Part shown: positions 1 to 6,777 of the stretch, piece after piece | Layout: each line of letters begins with the position of its first letter | How positions within the stretch are numbered: position 1 is the stretch's first letter | Assembly (NCBI GenBank): GCA_046155225.1 | Contig: JBJXED010000125.1 | Span: forward strand, 1 to 22,293 | From: JAKFVA01 sp046155225 | GTDB taxonomy: Bacteria > Pseudomonadota > Gammaproteobacteria > Burkholderiales > Burkholderiaceae_C | Length of the DNA: 22,293 bases | Direction: 5' to 3' | Program-made: the position numbers and the translations under genes | Notes under the pieces: model-generated | Databases searched by the model: none | What the model was told of the DNA's origin: nothing | Seen by the model: only the letters and a program-made list of their open reading frames with translations

Positions 1-213
1 ATTGGGCGCGACGCAGCGAAAGCCGCCGTGCTCGGGCTGCGAGAAATGCGCCAGCAGGCCGTCCCAGACAAAAGCCCCTTCCGGAAAGCCGTGCAGGAAC
101 ATCAGCACCGGGCGGCCGGGCTGACCGGCGCTGCGCACGCTCAGGGTAATGGCACTTGCCGATTCATGCGGGTGTGAATGGCTTGGCAGGGTTTGCAGGT
201 GGCAGTGGATCAT
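1..213 (-). CDS. Alpha/beta-hydrolase, N-terminal part (cut by window edge)
   Basis: The first 71 codons of a gene that continues beyond base 1. The only ATG after an in-frame upstream stop is at 213. The visible protein has a polar, His-rich first 25 residues, then a beta strand and oxyanion-hole motif VLMFLHGFPEG (about residues 36-46), followed by VWDGLLAHFSQ and FRCVAPN. This is the strand-HG-helix opening of the alpha/beta-hydrolase fold, close to the epoxide hydrolase/haloalkane dehalogenase branch, where HGFPE is typical. The nucleophile and catalytic His lie outside the window, so substrate and reaction cannot be assigned. It follows the ArnT-like gene on the same strand after a 119-base gap with its own candidate promoter, so it is probably a separate transcript. 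No clear Shine-Dalgarno precedes the ATG. Confidence 0.75.
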   Translation of the reverse strand, partial: MIHCHLQTLPSHSHPHESASAITLSVRSAGQPGRPVLMFLHGFPEGAFVWDGLLAHFSQPEHGGFRCVAPN

Positions 214-242
214 TTGCGTACGGCTTTTATGTCGGCGTCTGC

Positions 243-269
243 ATTATGCGTACCTGGATGACATGGCAA
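243..269 (-). promoter_or_regulatory. Candidate sigma70 promoter of the alpha/beta-hydrolase gene
   Basis: On the minus strand TTGCCA (264-269, 5/6 to the -35 consensus) is followed after 15 bases by CATAAT (243-248, 5/6 to the -10 consensus). The predicted transcript would start near 236 and have a leader of about 23 bases before the ATG at 213. The 15-base spacer is shorter than the preferred 17. The remainder of the 214-332 gap holds no clear terminator or further ORF. Confidence 0.3.
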
Positions 270-332
270 TCCCACTTTAACTGCGGCACTGGCGTTCAAA
301 GCCATTTTGAAATTTCGATCTGCCCTGGCAGT

Positions 333-1817
333 CTAATTCGCACAGGGCTTTACAGCAGCACCAGCCGGGTCTTGGCGCGGAATTCGGAAGAGAACGTAAT
401 CACCGTATTGCACCAGCCGGACCGCTTGCGGCGCTGACTTTTCCAGCATCGGCACGCCGTTTTCATGAACAGCCGCCATCGCCGATATCAGGCTCGTCCG
501 CATAAAAAGTTGTGCAGCGCAGTCAACCTGCTTGGCCTCGCCTTGGCTGTAGAACGAGGCTGAGTAAGGCAGCACACCGACGAACACCAAGTCCTCGCCA
601 GGCGCGCGCGCCTTCTGGAAAAAGGCTATCAGGTCTTTGGTCGACTTCGAGTCGATCTGGTCCAGGGGCGGCAGACGCCACAGGGCGGCTGCGGCCAGTG
701 CTAGCGTTGCCACCAGGCCGGCAGCAACGCTAGCGTGCGCCCGGCGCTGGCTCTGCCGCTCGCTTAGCCACGCCGCGCCGAGCATTGCCATGGCCGGCAG
801 TGCCGGCAGCACATAAGTCCAAAGAATGTTGCGCGCTGCAGTGAAGAAGACCAGAGGTGCCAGTGACCAGGCCCAAAGGTACAGCCGCCAGTGGTGCCGA
901 TCGGGCTCGCCGTTATCTAGGCTGGCGGCAGGTAATACTTGCTTCCCAGCGAACGGCAACAAAAGTGGCCAGGGCAGCACTGCAAAGAGTGCAAAAAGCC
1001 AGATGCTCCCTCGCATGAAACTGTGCGCTGAGCCATATTTATCGCCGCGCCAGCCCGGCACCGTAAAGCGGTACCAGTGCTCGCCGACCAGAAAATATTC
1101 CAGGAATCCGGGCGTGCGCAGTTCGGCTGCGGCATACCACGGCAGCACTAGCAAGGCGCACAGCACAACGCCGTAGCCCCAAGGCAAGCTTGTCCAGACT
1201 CGCCGCAAACTAGCGCTAGCCAGTGTCCACGTGCCCACCGCCAGCGCTATCAGCACAATGCCAACAGGACCTTTGGCCATCAACGAGATGGTCAGGCCGA
1301 CAAAAAAGAGCAAGCCCTCGCGCCTGCGCAGCGGCTTGGCACCGTGCAGGCCCAGCCAGAAGCCGCGCATTGACAGAGTGGTTCCCAAAACGAAAGCCGC
1401 ATCTGTCATGACAGCGCCAGAAGCCACAAAAAACAATAGCGAACCAGCAGCAATCGCTATGGCCAGAAGTGCTTCGGACCGCGAGCGTTTTGCCGCAGTT
1501 GACCAAGTAAGGCAGGCCGCAATTGCCATGCAAATCCAGTGCGGCAGACGCGCCGCGAACTCGCTGATGCCCAGCAGTTTGAAACTGCCTGCGGTCAGCC
1601 AAAACGATAACGGCGGTTTGCCCCAGAATGGAATGCCGTTGTCGAACCACGGCGTGACCCAGTCGTTCAGCACGACCATTTTGCGGGCAATTTCGGCATA
1701 GCGGGCTTCGGTCGTGTCCGTCAAAGGGAGCGAGCCGAGCAATGCCAATCGGGCCAGCGCGACCAAGGCTATCAGCAGCCAAAGCCATTGGGTTGATGTG
1801 AGGCGGCTGCGGATCAT
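333..1817 (-). CDS. ArnT/PMT-like integral-membrane glycosyltransferase
   Basis: A 494-residue polytopic membrane protein of the GT-C fold (GT39/GT83, dolichyl-phosphate-mannose mannosyltransferase/ArnT superfamily). After a first membrane helix (about 11-30) comes the acidic periplasmic-loop signature TDTTEARYAEIARKM (33-47), then the DWVTPWFDN and GKPPLSFWL motifs (to about 74) typical of these enzymes. About ten more hydrophobic segments and a smaller soluble C-terminal region follow. Family members transfer a sugar from a polyprenyl-phosphate donor to lipid A, LPS or protein on the periplasmic face; donor and acceptor cannot be read from sequence. It is the last gene of the gtrA-GT2-GT-C series. 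Its ATG overlaps the GT2 stop (ATGA, 1814-1817), implying translational coupling. The role as third component of a Gtr-type system is inferred from context. Confidence 0.85.
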   Translation of the reverse strand: MIRSRLTSTQWLWLLIALVALARLALLGSLPLTDTTEARYAEIARKMVVLNDWVTPWFDNGIPFWGKPPLSFWLTAGSFKLLGISEFAARLPHWICMAIAACLTWSTAAKRSRSEALLAIAIAAGSLLFFVASGAVMTDAAFVLGTTLSMRGFWLGLHGAKPLRRREGLLFFVGLTISLMAKGPVGIVLIALAVGTWTLASASLRRVWTSLPWGYGVVLCALLVLPWYAAAELRTPGFLEYFLVGEHWYRFTVPGWRGDKYGSAHSFMRGSIWLFALFAVLPWPLLLPFAGKQVLPAASLDNGEPDRHHWRLYLWAWSLAPLVFFTAARNILWTYVLPALPAMAMLGAAWLSERQSQRRAHASVAAGLVATLALAAAALWRLPPLDQIDSKSTKDLIAFFQKARAPGEDLVFVGVLPYSASFYSQGEAKQVDCAAQLFMRTSLISAMAAVHENGVPMLEKSAPQAVRLVQYGDYVLFRIPRQDPAGAAVKPCAN

Positions 1818-2827
1818 GCCTTGACGGCGCGGGGCCGAGGCAACTGTTCAGAGGCGGCTCCAACAGCAGGCGCGTAATGCTCGATCAAATACAACGGCCG
1901 ACGCTTGCTTTCCTTGAACAATCTGCCCAAATATTCTCCCAGTACACCGATGGCCATCAATTGCATGCCGCCCAGCAAGAGTACGCTGACGATCAGGGTG
2001 GGAAAGCCGGGAACGCTATCGCCCAGCAGCAGCGTCTTGAGCAAAAAATAAGCGGCATAAGCAAAAGCGCCCAGCGCGCTGGCAAGGCCGGCGTAGCTCG
2101 CGACTTTGAGCGGCGCTGTTGAGAACCCTGTGATGCCTTCCAGCGCCAGATTCCAAAGCTTCCAATAGGGCCATTTGCTTTGTCCGGCCAGCCGTGGATG
2201 GCGGGCGTAAGTCAATGTGGTTTGCGGAAAACCGATCCAGCCAAACAGTCCTTTCATGAACCGGTTGCTCTCGCCCAACTGGTTCAGCGCATCGACAGCA
2301 CGGCGGCTTAGCAATCTGAAATCCCCGACATCAACAGGAATGGGAGATTCGCTGATGGCATTGATGGTGCGGTAGAAAAGGTGCGCGCTGCTGCGCTTGA
2401 ACCAAGACTCGCCCGGTCGGCTGCTGCGCCGCATGTTGACAATGTCTGCGCCAGCACGCCACTCCTTGAGCATTCGCGGAATCTCTTCGGGTGGGTCCTG
2501 CAAGTCGGCGTCCAAAATAATCACGGCCTCGCCGTGCGCCAAGTGCAGCCCGGCGGTCAGGGCCTGTTCCTTGCCGAAATTGCGGCTGAATCTGGCGATG
2601 GCTACCGCAGGATCAATGGCGTGAAGACGCCGCAGCATGCTCCAAGTTTCGTCGGTGCTGCCGTCGTCAATAAAAACCAGCTCATAGTCAAGCGGTATTT
2701 TTATCAGGACCTTGCTCAGCCGTTGGTGAAACTCGGCAAGGACCGCAGCTTCGTTGAACACTGGCACGATGATGCTCAGGATGCAGCCAGCAGGGTAATT
2801 TGCCATGTGCAAAAGCTGCGCGTTCAT
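1814..2827 (-). CDS. GtrB/ArnC-like polyprenyl-phosphate glycosyltransferase (GT2)
   Basis: A 337-residue GT2 enzyme. The N-terminal GT-A domain shows SIIVPVFNE (18-26), IDDGSTDET (53-61), RNFGKEQALTAGL (82-94) and the metal-binding D106-A-D108 in LDADLQDPPEE. Two C-terminal membrane helices lie at about 244-266 and 276-298, with the conserved GEYLGRLFKESKRRP tail between them and the end. This is the architecture of GtrB, ArnC and DPM1-like proteins, which transfer a sugar from a nucleotide donor to undecaprenyl phosphate at the cytoplasmic face. The open frame extends upstream to 3103, but that part overlies gtrA in another frame and is not protein-like. The ATG at 2827 overlaps the GtrA stop (ATGA) and is the natural start; an internal Met8 is a minor alternative. 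It is coupled to both neighbours by 4-base overlaps. Confidence 0.9.
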   Translation of the reverse strand: MNAQLLHMANYPAGCILSIIVPVFNEAAVLAEFHQRLSKVLIKIPLDYELVFIDDGSTDETWSMLRRLHAIDPAVAIARFSRNFGKEQALTAGLHLAHGEAVIILDADLQDPPEEIPRMLKEWRAGADIVNMRRSSRPGESWFKRSSAHLFYRTINAISESPIPVDVGDFRLLSRRAVDALNQLGESNRFMKGLFGWIGFPQTTLTYARHPRLAGQSKWPYWKLWNLALEGITGFSTAPLKVASYAGLASALGAFAYAAYFLLKTLLLGDSVPGFPTLIVSVLLLGGMQLMAIGVLGEYLGRLFKESKRRPLYLIEHYAPAVGAASEQLPRPRAVKA

Positions 2828-3204
2828 GCAAAACTCCAGCGGGCGTTCAGGCTGAAGCCCAGCATCAGCACAAGCAGCGTCGCCAGACCTTGGACCAGCA
2901 AGTAATTCATGGCCAGCAGGTGTGTCCCAACCCAAAGCGCTGCTGCTGTGATTGCACTGCTTGCTACAGCAATCAGCATGAAGCGCGGCAAGGATTGGGC
3001 AGCGGTTCGACTGTTGAAGGTAAAGCGCCGATTTCCTGCATAGGCAGTCACCGCCCCGAGCAATGTGCCCAAGGCAGCGGCTCTGGGTGGTGAAATCAGC
3101 CAATGCTCTACGAGCAGCAGCAAAACTGCATAGTGCAAGGCGGTGCTGCCAGCGCCAACTGCGGCGTAGCGGGTGAACTGATTCCAGCGTGCGGTGTGAT
3201 CCAT
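2824..3204 (-). CDS. GtrA-family membrane protein (putative lipid-linked sugar flippase)
   Basis: A 126-residue protein with four membrane helices at roughly 9-31, 38-57, 73-95 and 100-120. It has the family signatures QFTRYAAVGAGSTALHY at the start, GNRRFTF (57-63) after helix 2 and a terminal N-x-x-W-x-F (120-125). Size and topology match GtrA (PF04138), generally proposed to help flip undecaprenyl-phosphate-linked sugars made by an adjacent GtrB. That partner is directly downstream with an ATGA overlap. The start at 3204 has no strong Shine-Dalgarno. Immediately upstream, filling the gap to the histidine kinase gene, is an array of four 11-bp repeats that may be a regulator-binding site for this operon. 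Flippase activity is a family proposal, not something visible here. Confidence 0.88.
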   Translation of the reverse strand: MDHTARWNQFTRYAAVGAGSTALHYAVLLLLVEHWLISPPRAAALGTLLGAVTAYAGNRRFTFNSRTAAQSLPRFMLIAVASSAITAAALWVGTHLLAMNYLLVQGLATLLVLMLGFSLNARWSFA

Positions 3205-3224
3205 GTGGGAATGGTCGCCGCAGC

Positions 3225-3268
3225 GGCGTGAAGACGGCGTGAAATCGCCGTCAAGATGGCGTCAAGAT
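3225..3268 (-). promoter_or_regulatory. Four-copy 11-bp direct-repeat array, candidate response-regulator operator
   Basis: Read on the plus strand the units are GGCGTGAAGAC (3225-3235), GGCGTGAAATC (3236-3246), GCCGTCAAGAT (3247-3257) and GGCGTCAAGAT (3258-3268). They are contiguous and differ by one to four bases. On the coding (minus) strand each begins TCTTGAC, ATTTCAC or TCTTCAC, followed by G. The array occupies the gap between kinase and gtrA, overlaps the last 7 bases of the kinase gene, and ends 20 bases before the gtrA ATG. OmpR/PhoB-family regulators bind tandem half-sites with 11-bp periodicity, and a regulator of that family is encoded two genes upstream. The array is directly visible; its operator function is inferred. 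No good -10 element is evident beside it. Confidence 0.55.
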
Positions 3269-4497
3269 GGGGCGGGAAATGTCAGCGTGAAACGGCTACC
3301 GCCCGCAGCTCTGTCCTCAAGATGAATCTGCCAACCTAGGTGGTCTGCAATCCGCTGGGCGATGGCAAGCCCGAGCCCAGAGCCGCTGAGCGAATTTTCG
3401 CTGGCCTGGACATGACGCTCGAAGATGCGCAAACGCAGCGCCTCGGGGATGCCGACGCCAGTGTCGTCAACCGTCAATTTGTGCTCATTCAAGGTGACTC
3501 TAATCTCGCCCTGCTCGGTGAACTGGCAGGCATTGCGAACCAGATTGCCGACGGCCATAGCTACCAATTCGGCACGCGCATGAACCAGTACATCGCCATC
3601 AGCCTGCAGACGGATGCGCACAGGTTTGCCCGCCAGCAGCGGCGTGTATTTATGGATCTCTGCTTCAACCAGCGCTTGCAGCCATGTCGGCGGCGCATCC
3701 AGAGTTTCGGGCGATCTTGAGAGCAGCAGCAGCGCAGACACGCGCTCGGCCGTTTCGTGGGCCGTCCGGCGGATGCGTTCTACGACCTCGAGTGACTCGG
3801 GTTGATTGCTGAGCTGAACTGCCAATACTTCTGCAGCCCCGAGCATGACCATGAGCGGCGTTCTCAACTCGTGGCTGACGTCGCCCGTAAACCATTGCTC
3901 GCGGGCCAGAAACTGATGCAGTTCGTCTGAACGGCGCGTGAATGCGCGCGATAACAAGCCTATTTCGTCGGCTGTATCGATGTAGGGCAGCGTTCGGTGC
4001 GACTCAGGTGCCCCGACAGCCTTGGCCAGTGCCGTCAAGGGGGCAATGACCCGACTGGCGGTCAGCCAGCCCAGCAGCAGTGCGAGAAAAAGGCATGCGC
4101 CCGAAGTGGCCAGCACCGTCAATCTCGCATCGGTTTCGATATGTTCGTAGTTGCTGGCGTCATCGACCACGGCAAATCGATCTTCGTTCTCGCCCCGCAT
4201 GAGCACATGCAAGGCCTGGCTGCCGTGCTCAATTTCGTGCATACCAGCCGGCAAATGGTTTAAATAGGGCGGTATTTGGGCACCGAAATAAACCCGCGCG
4301 TCCAGCAAATCTTGCGTCTGCACGAGTCCGCGCACGTCTTTCACGCGTGCGGCAATTCTCTCCAGCCGCCCCTCAATCAGGTCAACTTCAATGCTTTCAA
4401 TGGCAATCAAAACGGCTGTGCCAAAGGCACAGCACAGCGTGAGCGCCAGCATGACATAGGCGGTGACGATGCGCCGCCGCAAGGAGTTCTTAGTCAT
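3262..4497 (-). CDS. Sensor histidine kinase (HAMP-HisKA-HATPase)
   Basis: A 411-residue membrane kinase. Helix 1 is at about 13-34, a periplasmic sensor segment of about 90 residues has no recognisable ligand motif, and helix 2 is at about 126-148. A HAMP linker (about 149-200) includes the ASRVIAPL start. The HisKA box FTGDVSHELRTPL carries phospho-acceptor His209. The catalytic domain shows the N-box GNLVRNACQF (Asn322), G1 DDTGVGI (344-350) and G2 GSGLGLAIAQRI (372-383). All residues needed for autophosphorylation and ATP binding are present. The ATG at 4497 overlaps the regulator gene by 8 bases, so the pair is translationally coupled; the longer frame to 4569 lies inside the regulator gene and is rejected. 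Position upstream of glycosyltransferase genes suggests an envelope-stress or cation/lipid sensor of the PmrB/QseC/ColS kind, but the signal is unknown. Confidence 0.92.
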   Translation of the reverse strand: MTKNSLRRRIVTAYVMLALTLCCAFGTAVLIAIESIEVDLIEGRLERIAARVKDVRGLVQTQDLLDARVYFGAQIPPYLNHLPAGMHEIEHGSQALHVLMRGENEDRFAVVDDASNYEHIETDARLTVLATSGACLFLALLLGWLTASRVIAPLTALAKAVGAPESHRTLPYIDTADEIGLLSRAFTRRSDELHQFLAREQWFTGDVSHELRTPLMVMLGAAEVLAVQLSNQPESLEVVERIRRTAHETAERVSALLLLSRSPETLDAPPTWLQALVEAEIHKYTPLLAGKPVRIRLQADGDVLVHARAELVAMAVGNLVRNACQFTEQGEIRVTLNEHKLTVDDTGVGIPEALRLRIFERHVQASENSLSGSGLGLAIAQRIADHLGWQIHLEDRAAGGSRFTLTFPAPS

Positions 4498-5194
4498 CGT
4501 GCGGATCGCTAAGTCGGAATCCAACGCCCTGAATTGTTTTAAGCACAGGCGCTGAAAATGGCTTGTCAATTGCTTGCCTTAGCGCATGAATATGCGAGCG
4601 CAAAGCATCACTGTCGGGCGGTGCGTCACCCCAAACTTCCCGCTCAAGGGCGCTGCGGCTGACCATGTTTGGGGCGGCTCGAATCAATGCATTCAGTAGC
4701 TTGTATCCGGTGGGGGTGAGTTGAACTGATTGCCCTGCGCGTTTGACTTGGAAGGTTCCAGGGTCGAAAGTCAGGTCGCCGACCCGCATGACTTGTCGAG
4801 CCACGGCGCTTTTTGCGCGCCTGACCAGCGCATGAAGCCGCAAATCAAGCTCCACCATTGAAAACGGCTTGACCAAATAATCGTCGGCACCGCTTTCAAA
4901 GCCGGCCACCTTGTCGTGTATCGAGTCGCGTGCAGTGAGCATCAGTATCGGTGTGATGCAGCGCCTTCCAGTGCGCAATTGGCGGCAAATATCCAGTCCA
5001 TCTAGCCCCGGCAAGCTGAGATCTAGGACGATGGCGTCAAAGACGCCATCGTCTGCCAATGACAGGCCCGCATAGCCTGATCTAGCGGAATCCAAGGTGT
5101 AGCCGAGAGGCTCTAGAAAACCATAAAGATTGGCCAGAATATCAGGGTTGTCTTCAATGATCAGTACATGCATTGCAGGAGCGATGGCTGCCAT
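4490..5194 (-). CDS. OmpR/PhoB-family response regulator
   Basis: A 234-residue two-domain regulator. Counting from the second Met (5173), the receiver domain has the acidic pair E7-D8 (LIIEDN), phospho-acceptor D51 (VLDLSLPG), T80 in LMLTA and K102 in LVKPF. After a linker, the C-terminal winged-helix domain runs from about 128 to 225, with LTPTGYKLLNALI, VSRSALEREVWG and the recognition-helix region DALRSHIHALRQAID. Family members bind DNA as dimers on tandem direct repeats once phosphorylated by the partner kinase, encoded immediately downstream. The start is uncertain: Met1 at 5194 or the second Met at 5173, which gives the usual MHVLIIEDN beginning; neither has a strong Shine-Dalgarno. 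The likely target is the repeat array at 3225-3268 in the same operon. No copy of the array lies in the 54-base gap upstream. Confidence 0.92.
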   Translation of the reverse strand: MAAIAPAMHVLIIEDNPDILANLYGFLEPLGYTLDSARSGYAGLSLADDGVFDAIVLDLSLPGLDGLDICRQLRTGRRCITPILMLTARDSIHDKVAGFESGADDYLVKPFSMVELDLRLHALVRRAKSAVARQVMRVGDLTFDPGTFQVKRAGQSVQLTPTGYKLLNALIRAAPNMVSRSALEREVWGDAPPDSDALRSHIHALRQAIDKPFSAPVLKTIQGVGFRLSDPHDD

Positions 5195-5248
5195 CGCATT
5201 TGATCTTGCTTAATTTGAGGGGTGGTTTTTGAAATCGTATGAGCGGTT

Positions 5249-5953
5249 TTATGCGGTTGGTGGCAGTGGATTTCTTTCATCACCTAGCGTCGAAAGCTTA
5301 TCCGAATGCGCCCAATGCCACAGCACCAGCGAGGCTTCGTCAATGCCCATGCGTTTGAGCGCTGAAAACAGCCGCACCTCGCCGCCAGCAGTTTGCAGCT
5401 TGGCGATCGACAGGGCTTTGGCCGCTTCCGAGCGGGTCAGCTTGTCGGCCTTGGTCAGCAGCACCAGCAGTTTCAGGCCGTCCTGGATGCGCTGACGGAT
5501 CACATCCAGCAAGATCTCGTCGAGTTCGGTCAAGCCCAGGCGCGGGTCGCACAGCATGACGACGCCGCGCAGGTTTTCGCGTGTCATCAAATAATTCGCC
5601 ATCACCTGCTGCCAGCGCAGCTTCTCCTGCTTGGGCACCGCCGCATAGCCGTAGCCGGGCAGGTCTGCCAGCACCGCGTCGGTGACGCCCTGTTTGCCCA
5701 GGGTAAACAGGTTGATGTGCTGGGTGCGGCCGGGCTTTTTGGAGGCGAAGGCGAGCTGCTTTTGCTGCGTCAGCGTGTTGATGCAGGTCGATTTGCCCGC
5801 ATTGGAGCGGCCGACAAAAGCGATTTCGGGCCAGGCGTGCGTCGGCAGGTGGTGCAGCTGAGGCGCCGAGGTTAAAAAACGCGCGGTGTGCAGCCAGCCG
5901 TTGGCCACGACGGACGCCGGGCTTGCGGGGGAGGGAGTGAAGATCGAGGTCAA
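5249..5953 (-). CDS. engB: Ribosome-biogenesis GTP-binding protein EngB (YihA/YsxC)
   Basis: A small TRAFAC-class GTPase needed for 50S subunit assembly. Numbered from a TTG start at 5953 (234 residues) the G motifs are: G1 GRSNAGKS (48-55), G2 GRTQHIN with Thr at about 77, G3 DLPG (97-100) followed by YGYA, G4 TKAD (167-170), G5 SAL (197-199). All are intact and in order. The start is not certain: there is no in-frame ATG in a sensible place, TTG 5953 is preceded closely by AGGG, and a GTG at 5908 would give a 219-residue protein nearer the family norm. The longer frame to 6271 runs antisense through the cytochrome gene and is rejected. The gene is divergent from cytochrome c4, an arrangement I recall as common in betaproteobacteria. 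No terminator is visible before the response-regulator gene 54 bases downstream. Confidence 0.93.
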   Translation of the reverse strand: MTSIFTPSPASPASVVANGWLHTARFLTSAPQLHHLPTHAWPEIAFVGRSNAGKSTCINTLTQQKQLAFASKKPGRTQHINLFTLGKQGVTDAVLADLPGYGYAAVPKQEKLRWQQVMANYLMTRENLRGVVMLCDPRLGLTELDEILLDVIRQRIQDGLKLLVLLTKADKLTRSEAAKALSIAKLQTAGGEVRLFSALKRMGIDEASLVLWHWAHSDKLSTLGDERNPLPPTA

Positions 5954-5961
5954 AGCCCTGC

Positions 5962-5971
5962 ATTGTAGAAT
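5962..5971. promoter_or_regulatory. Overlapping divergent -10 elements between engB and cytochrome c4
   Basis: The 10-base stretch ATTGTAGAAT reads as TACAAT on the minus strand (5962-5967) and TAGAAT on the plus strand (5966-5971), each 5/6 to the sigma70 -10 consensus. It lies between the two divergent genes. Recognisable -35 hexamers at proper spacing are lacking on both sides, so this is only a candidate. A minus-strand start here would lie within a few bases of the TTG proposed for engB. Confidence 0.25.
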
Positions 5972-6016
5972 TCTTGGGTTTTGAATCCTGTTGCGTCCAA
6001 CCCAATCATTCCCGCC

Positions 6017-6673
6017 ATGAAGCTGTTGCTCCCTATGTTGATGCTGGTCGCGCTCGCCGCGCCTGTGCGTGCTGCCGATGCCCCCGCTGCCCCAAAATCG
6101 GCGGCGACCCAACCCGAAGTGCCCAAACCCGCGCCGCCCGACCTGATCAAAGGCGCGGCCAGTTTTGCCGGCGTGTGCATCGCCTGCCACGCTGCTGATG
6201 GAAATTCCAGCATTGCCGAAAACCCCAAGCTCGCGCAGCAGCACCCGGAATACTTGGTCAAGCAATTGCAAGAGTACAAATCAGGCAAGCGCAACAATGC
6301 CATCATGAAAGGCTTTGCCAGCGCACTCAGCGATGCCGACATGAAAAATATTGCCTGGTGGCTGGCCTCGCAAAAAGCCAAGCCGGGTTTTGCCAAAGAA
6401 AAAGAACTCGTTGCCGTTGGCGAGCGCATCTACAAAGGCGGCATAGCCGAGCGCCAAATTGCCGCCTGCGCCGGCTGCCACAGCCCGAACGGCGCGGGCA
6501 TCCCCAGCCAATACCCGCGCTTGTCGGGTCAGCATGCCGACTACACCAGCGCGCAGCTTAAATATTTCCGCGACGGCACCCGCAATAACAACCTGCAGAT
6601 GACGCAGGTCGCGGCCAAGCTGAACGACCGCGAGATCAAGGCCGTGGCCGACTACATCGCCGGCTTGCGTTGA
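6017..6673 (+). CDS. Dihaem cytochrome c4
   Basis: A 218-residue periplasmic electron carrier. The signal peptide is MKLLLPMLMLVALAAPVRAA with cleavage around residue 20. A Pro/Ala-rich linker follows, then two homologous cytochrome c domains with haem-binding CIACH (54-58) and CAGCH (151-155). Candidate distal ligands are Met97 in NNAIMKGFA and Met195 in NNLQMTQVA, each in the position conserved in c4 proteins. Such proteins shuttle electrons between the bc1 complex and terminal oxidases or other periplasmic acceptors. The ATG at 6017 is chosen because it starts the signal peptide; an in-frame TTG at 5981 would add 12 unlikely residues. A strong terminator follows 47 bases after the stop, so it is probably monocistronic. 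The downstream ResB/CcsA pair is the machinery that would attach its haems. Confidence 0.93.
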   Translation: MKLLLPMLMLVALAAPVRAADAPAAPKSAATQPEVPKPAPPDLIKGAASFAGVCIACHAADGNSSIAENPKLAQQHPEYLVKQLQEYKSGKRNNAIMKGFASALSDADMKNIAWWLASQKAKPGFAKEKELVAVGERIYKGGIAERQIAACAGCHSPNGAGIPSQYPRLSGQHADYTSAQLKYFRDGTRNNNLQMTQVAAKLNDREIKAVADYIAGLR

Positions 6674-6719
6674 CAGCAAGGGCGTATTGAGCGCCTCGCG
6701 CTGATTTGACTCGGACACC

Positions 6720-6754
6720 AAGCGGGCCTTTGCACCAAGGGCCCGCTTTTTTTA
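6720..6754 (+). terminator. Rho-independent terminator after cytochrome c4
   Basis: The left arm AAGCGGGCC (6720-6728) pairs perfectly with GGCCCGCTT (6740-6748) over 9 base pairs across an 11-base loop. The right arm runs directly into a seven-base T tract (6747-6753). It ends the cytochrome c4 transcript 24 bases before the resB start codon, so resB needs its own promoter or read-through. Confidence 0.88.
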
Positions 6755-6777
6755 TTGCACTGCCTGACAATCACTTG

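Noticed and set aside
290..335. Small inverted repeats TTCAAA/TTTGAA and CTGC/GCAG after the ArnT-like gene
   Set aside because: The stems are short and there is no T tract in the direction of transcription, so a terminator is not supported.
2828..3103. Extended N-terminus of the GT2 open frame
   Set aside because: It overlies the GtrA gene in a different frame, is Cys/Ser-rich without GT2 similarity, and the ATGA overlap at 2824-2827 gives a natural start.
5954..6271. Extended N-terminus of the EngB frame
   Set aside because: It is antisense to the cytochrome c4 signal peptide and first haem domain and has no EngB-like content.
6706..6777. TTG-initiated 24-residue extension of ResB
   Set aside because: The bases encode the rho-independent terminator of the upstream gene, and ResB homologues begin at the soluble segment just before helix 1.
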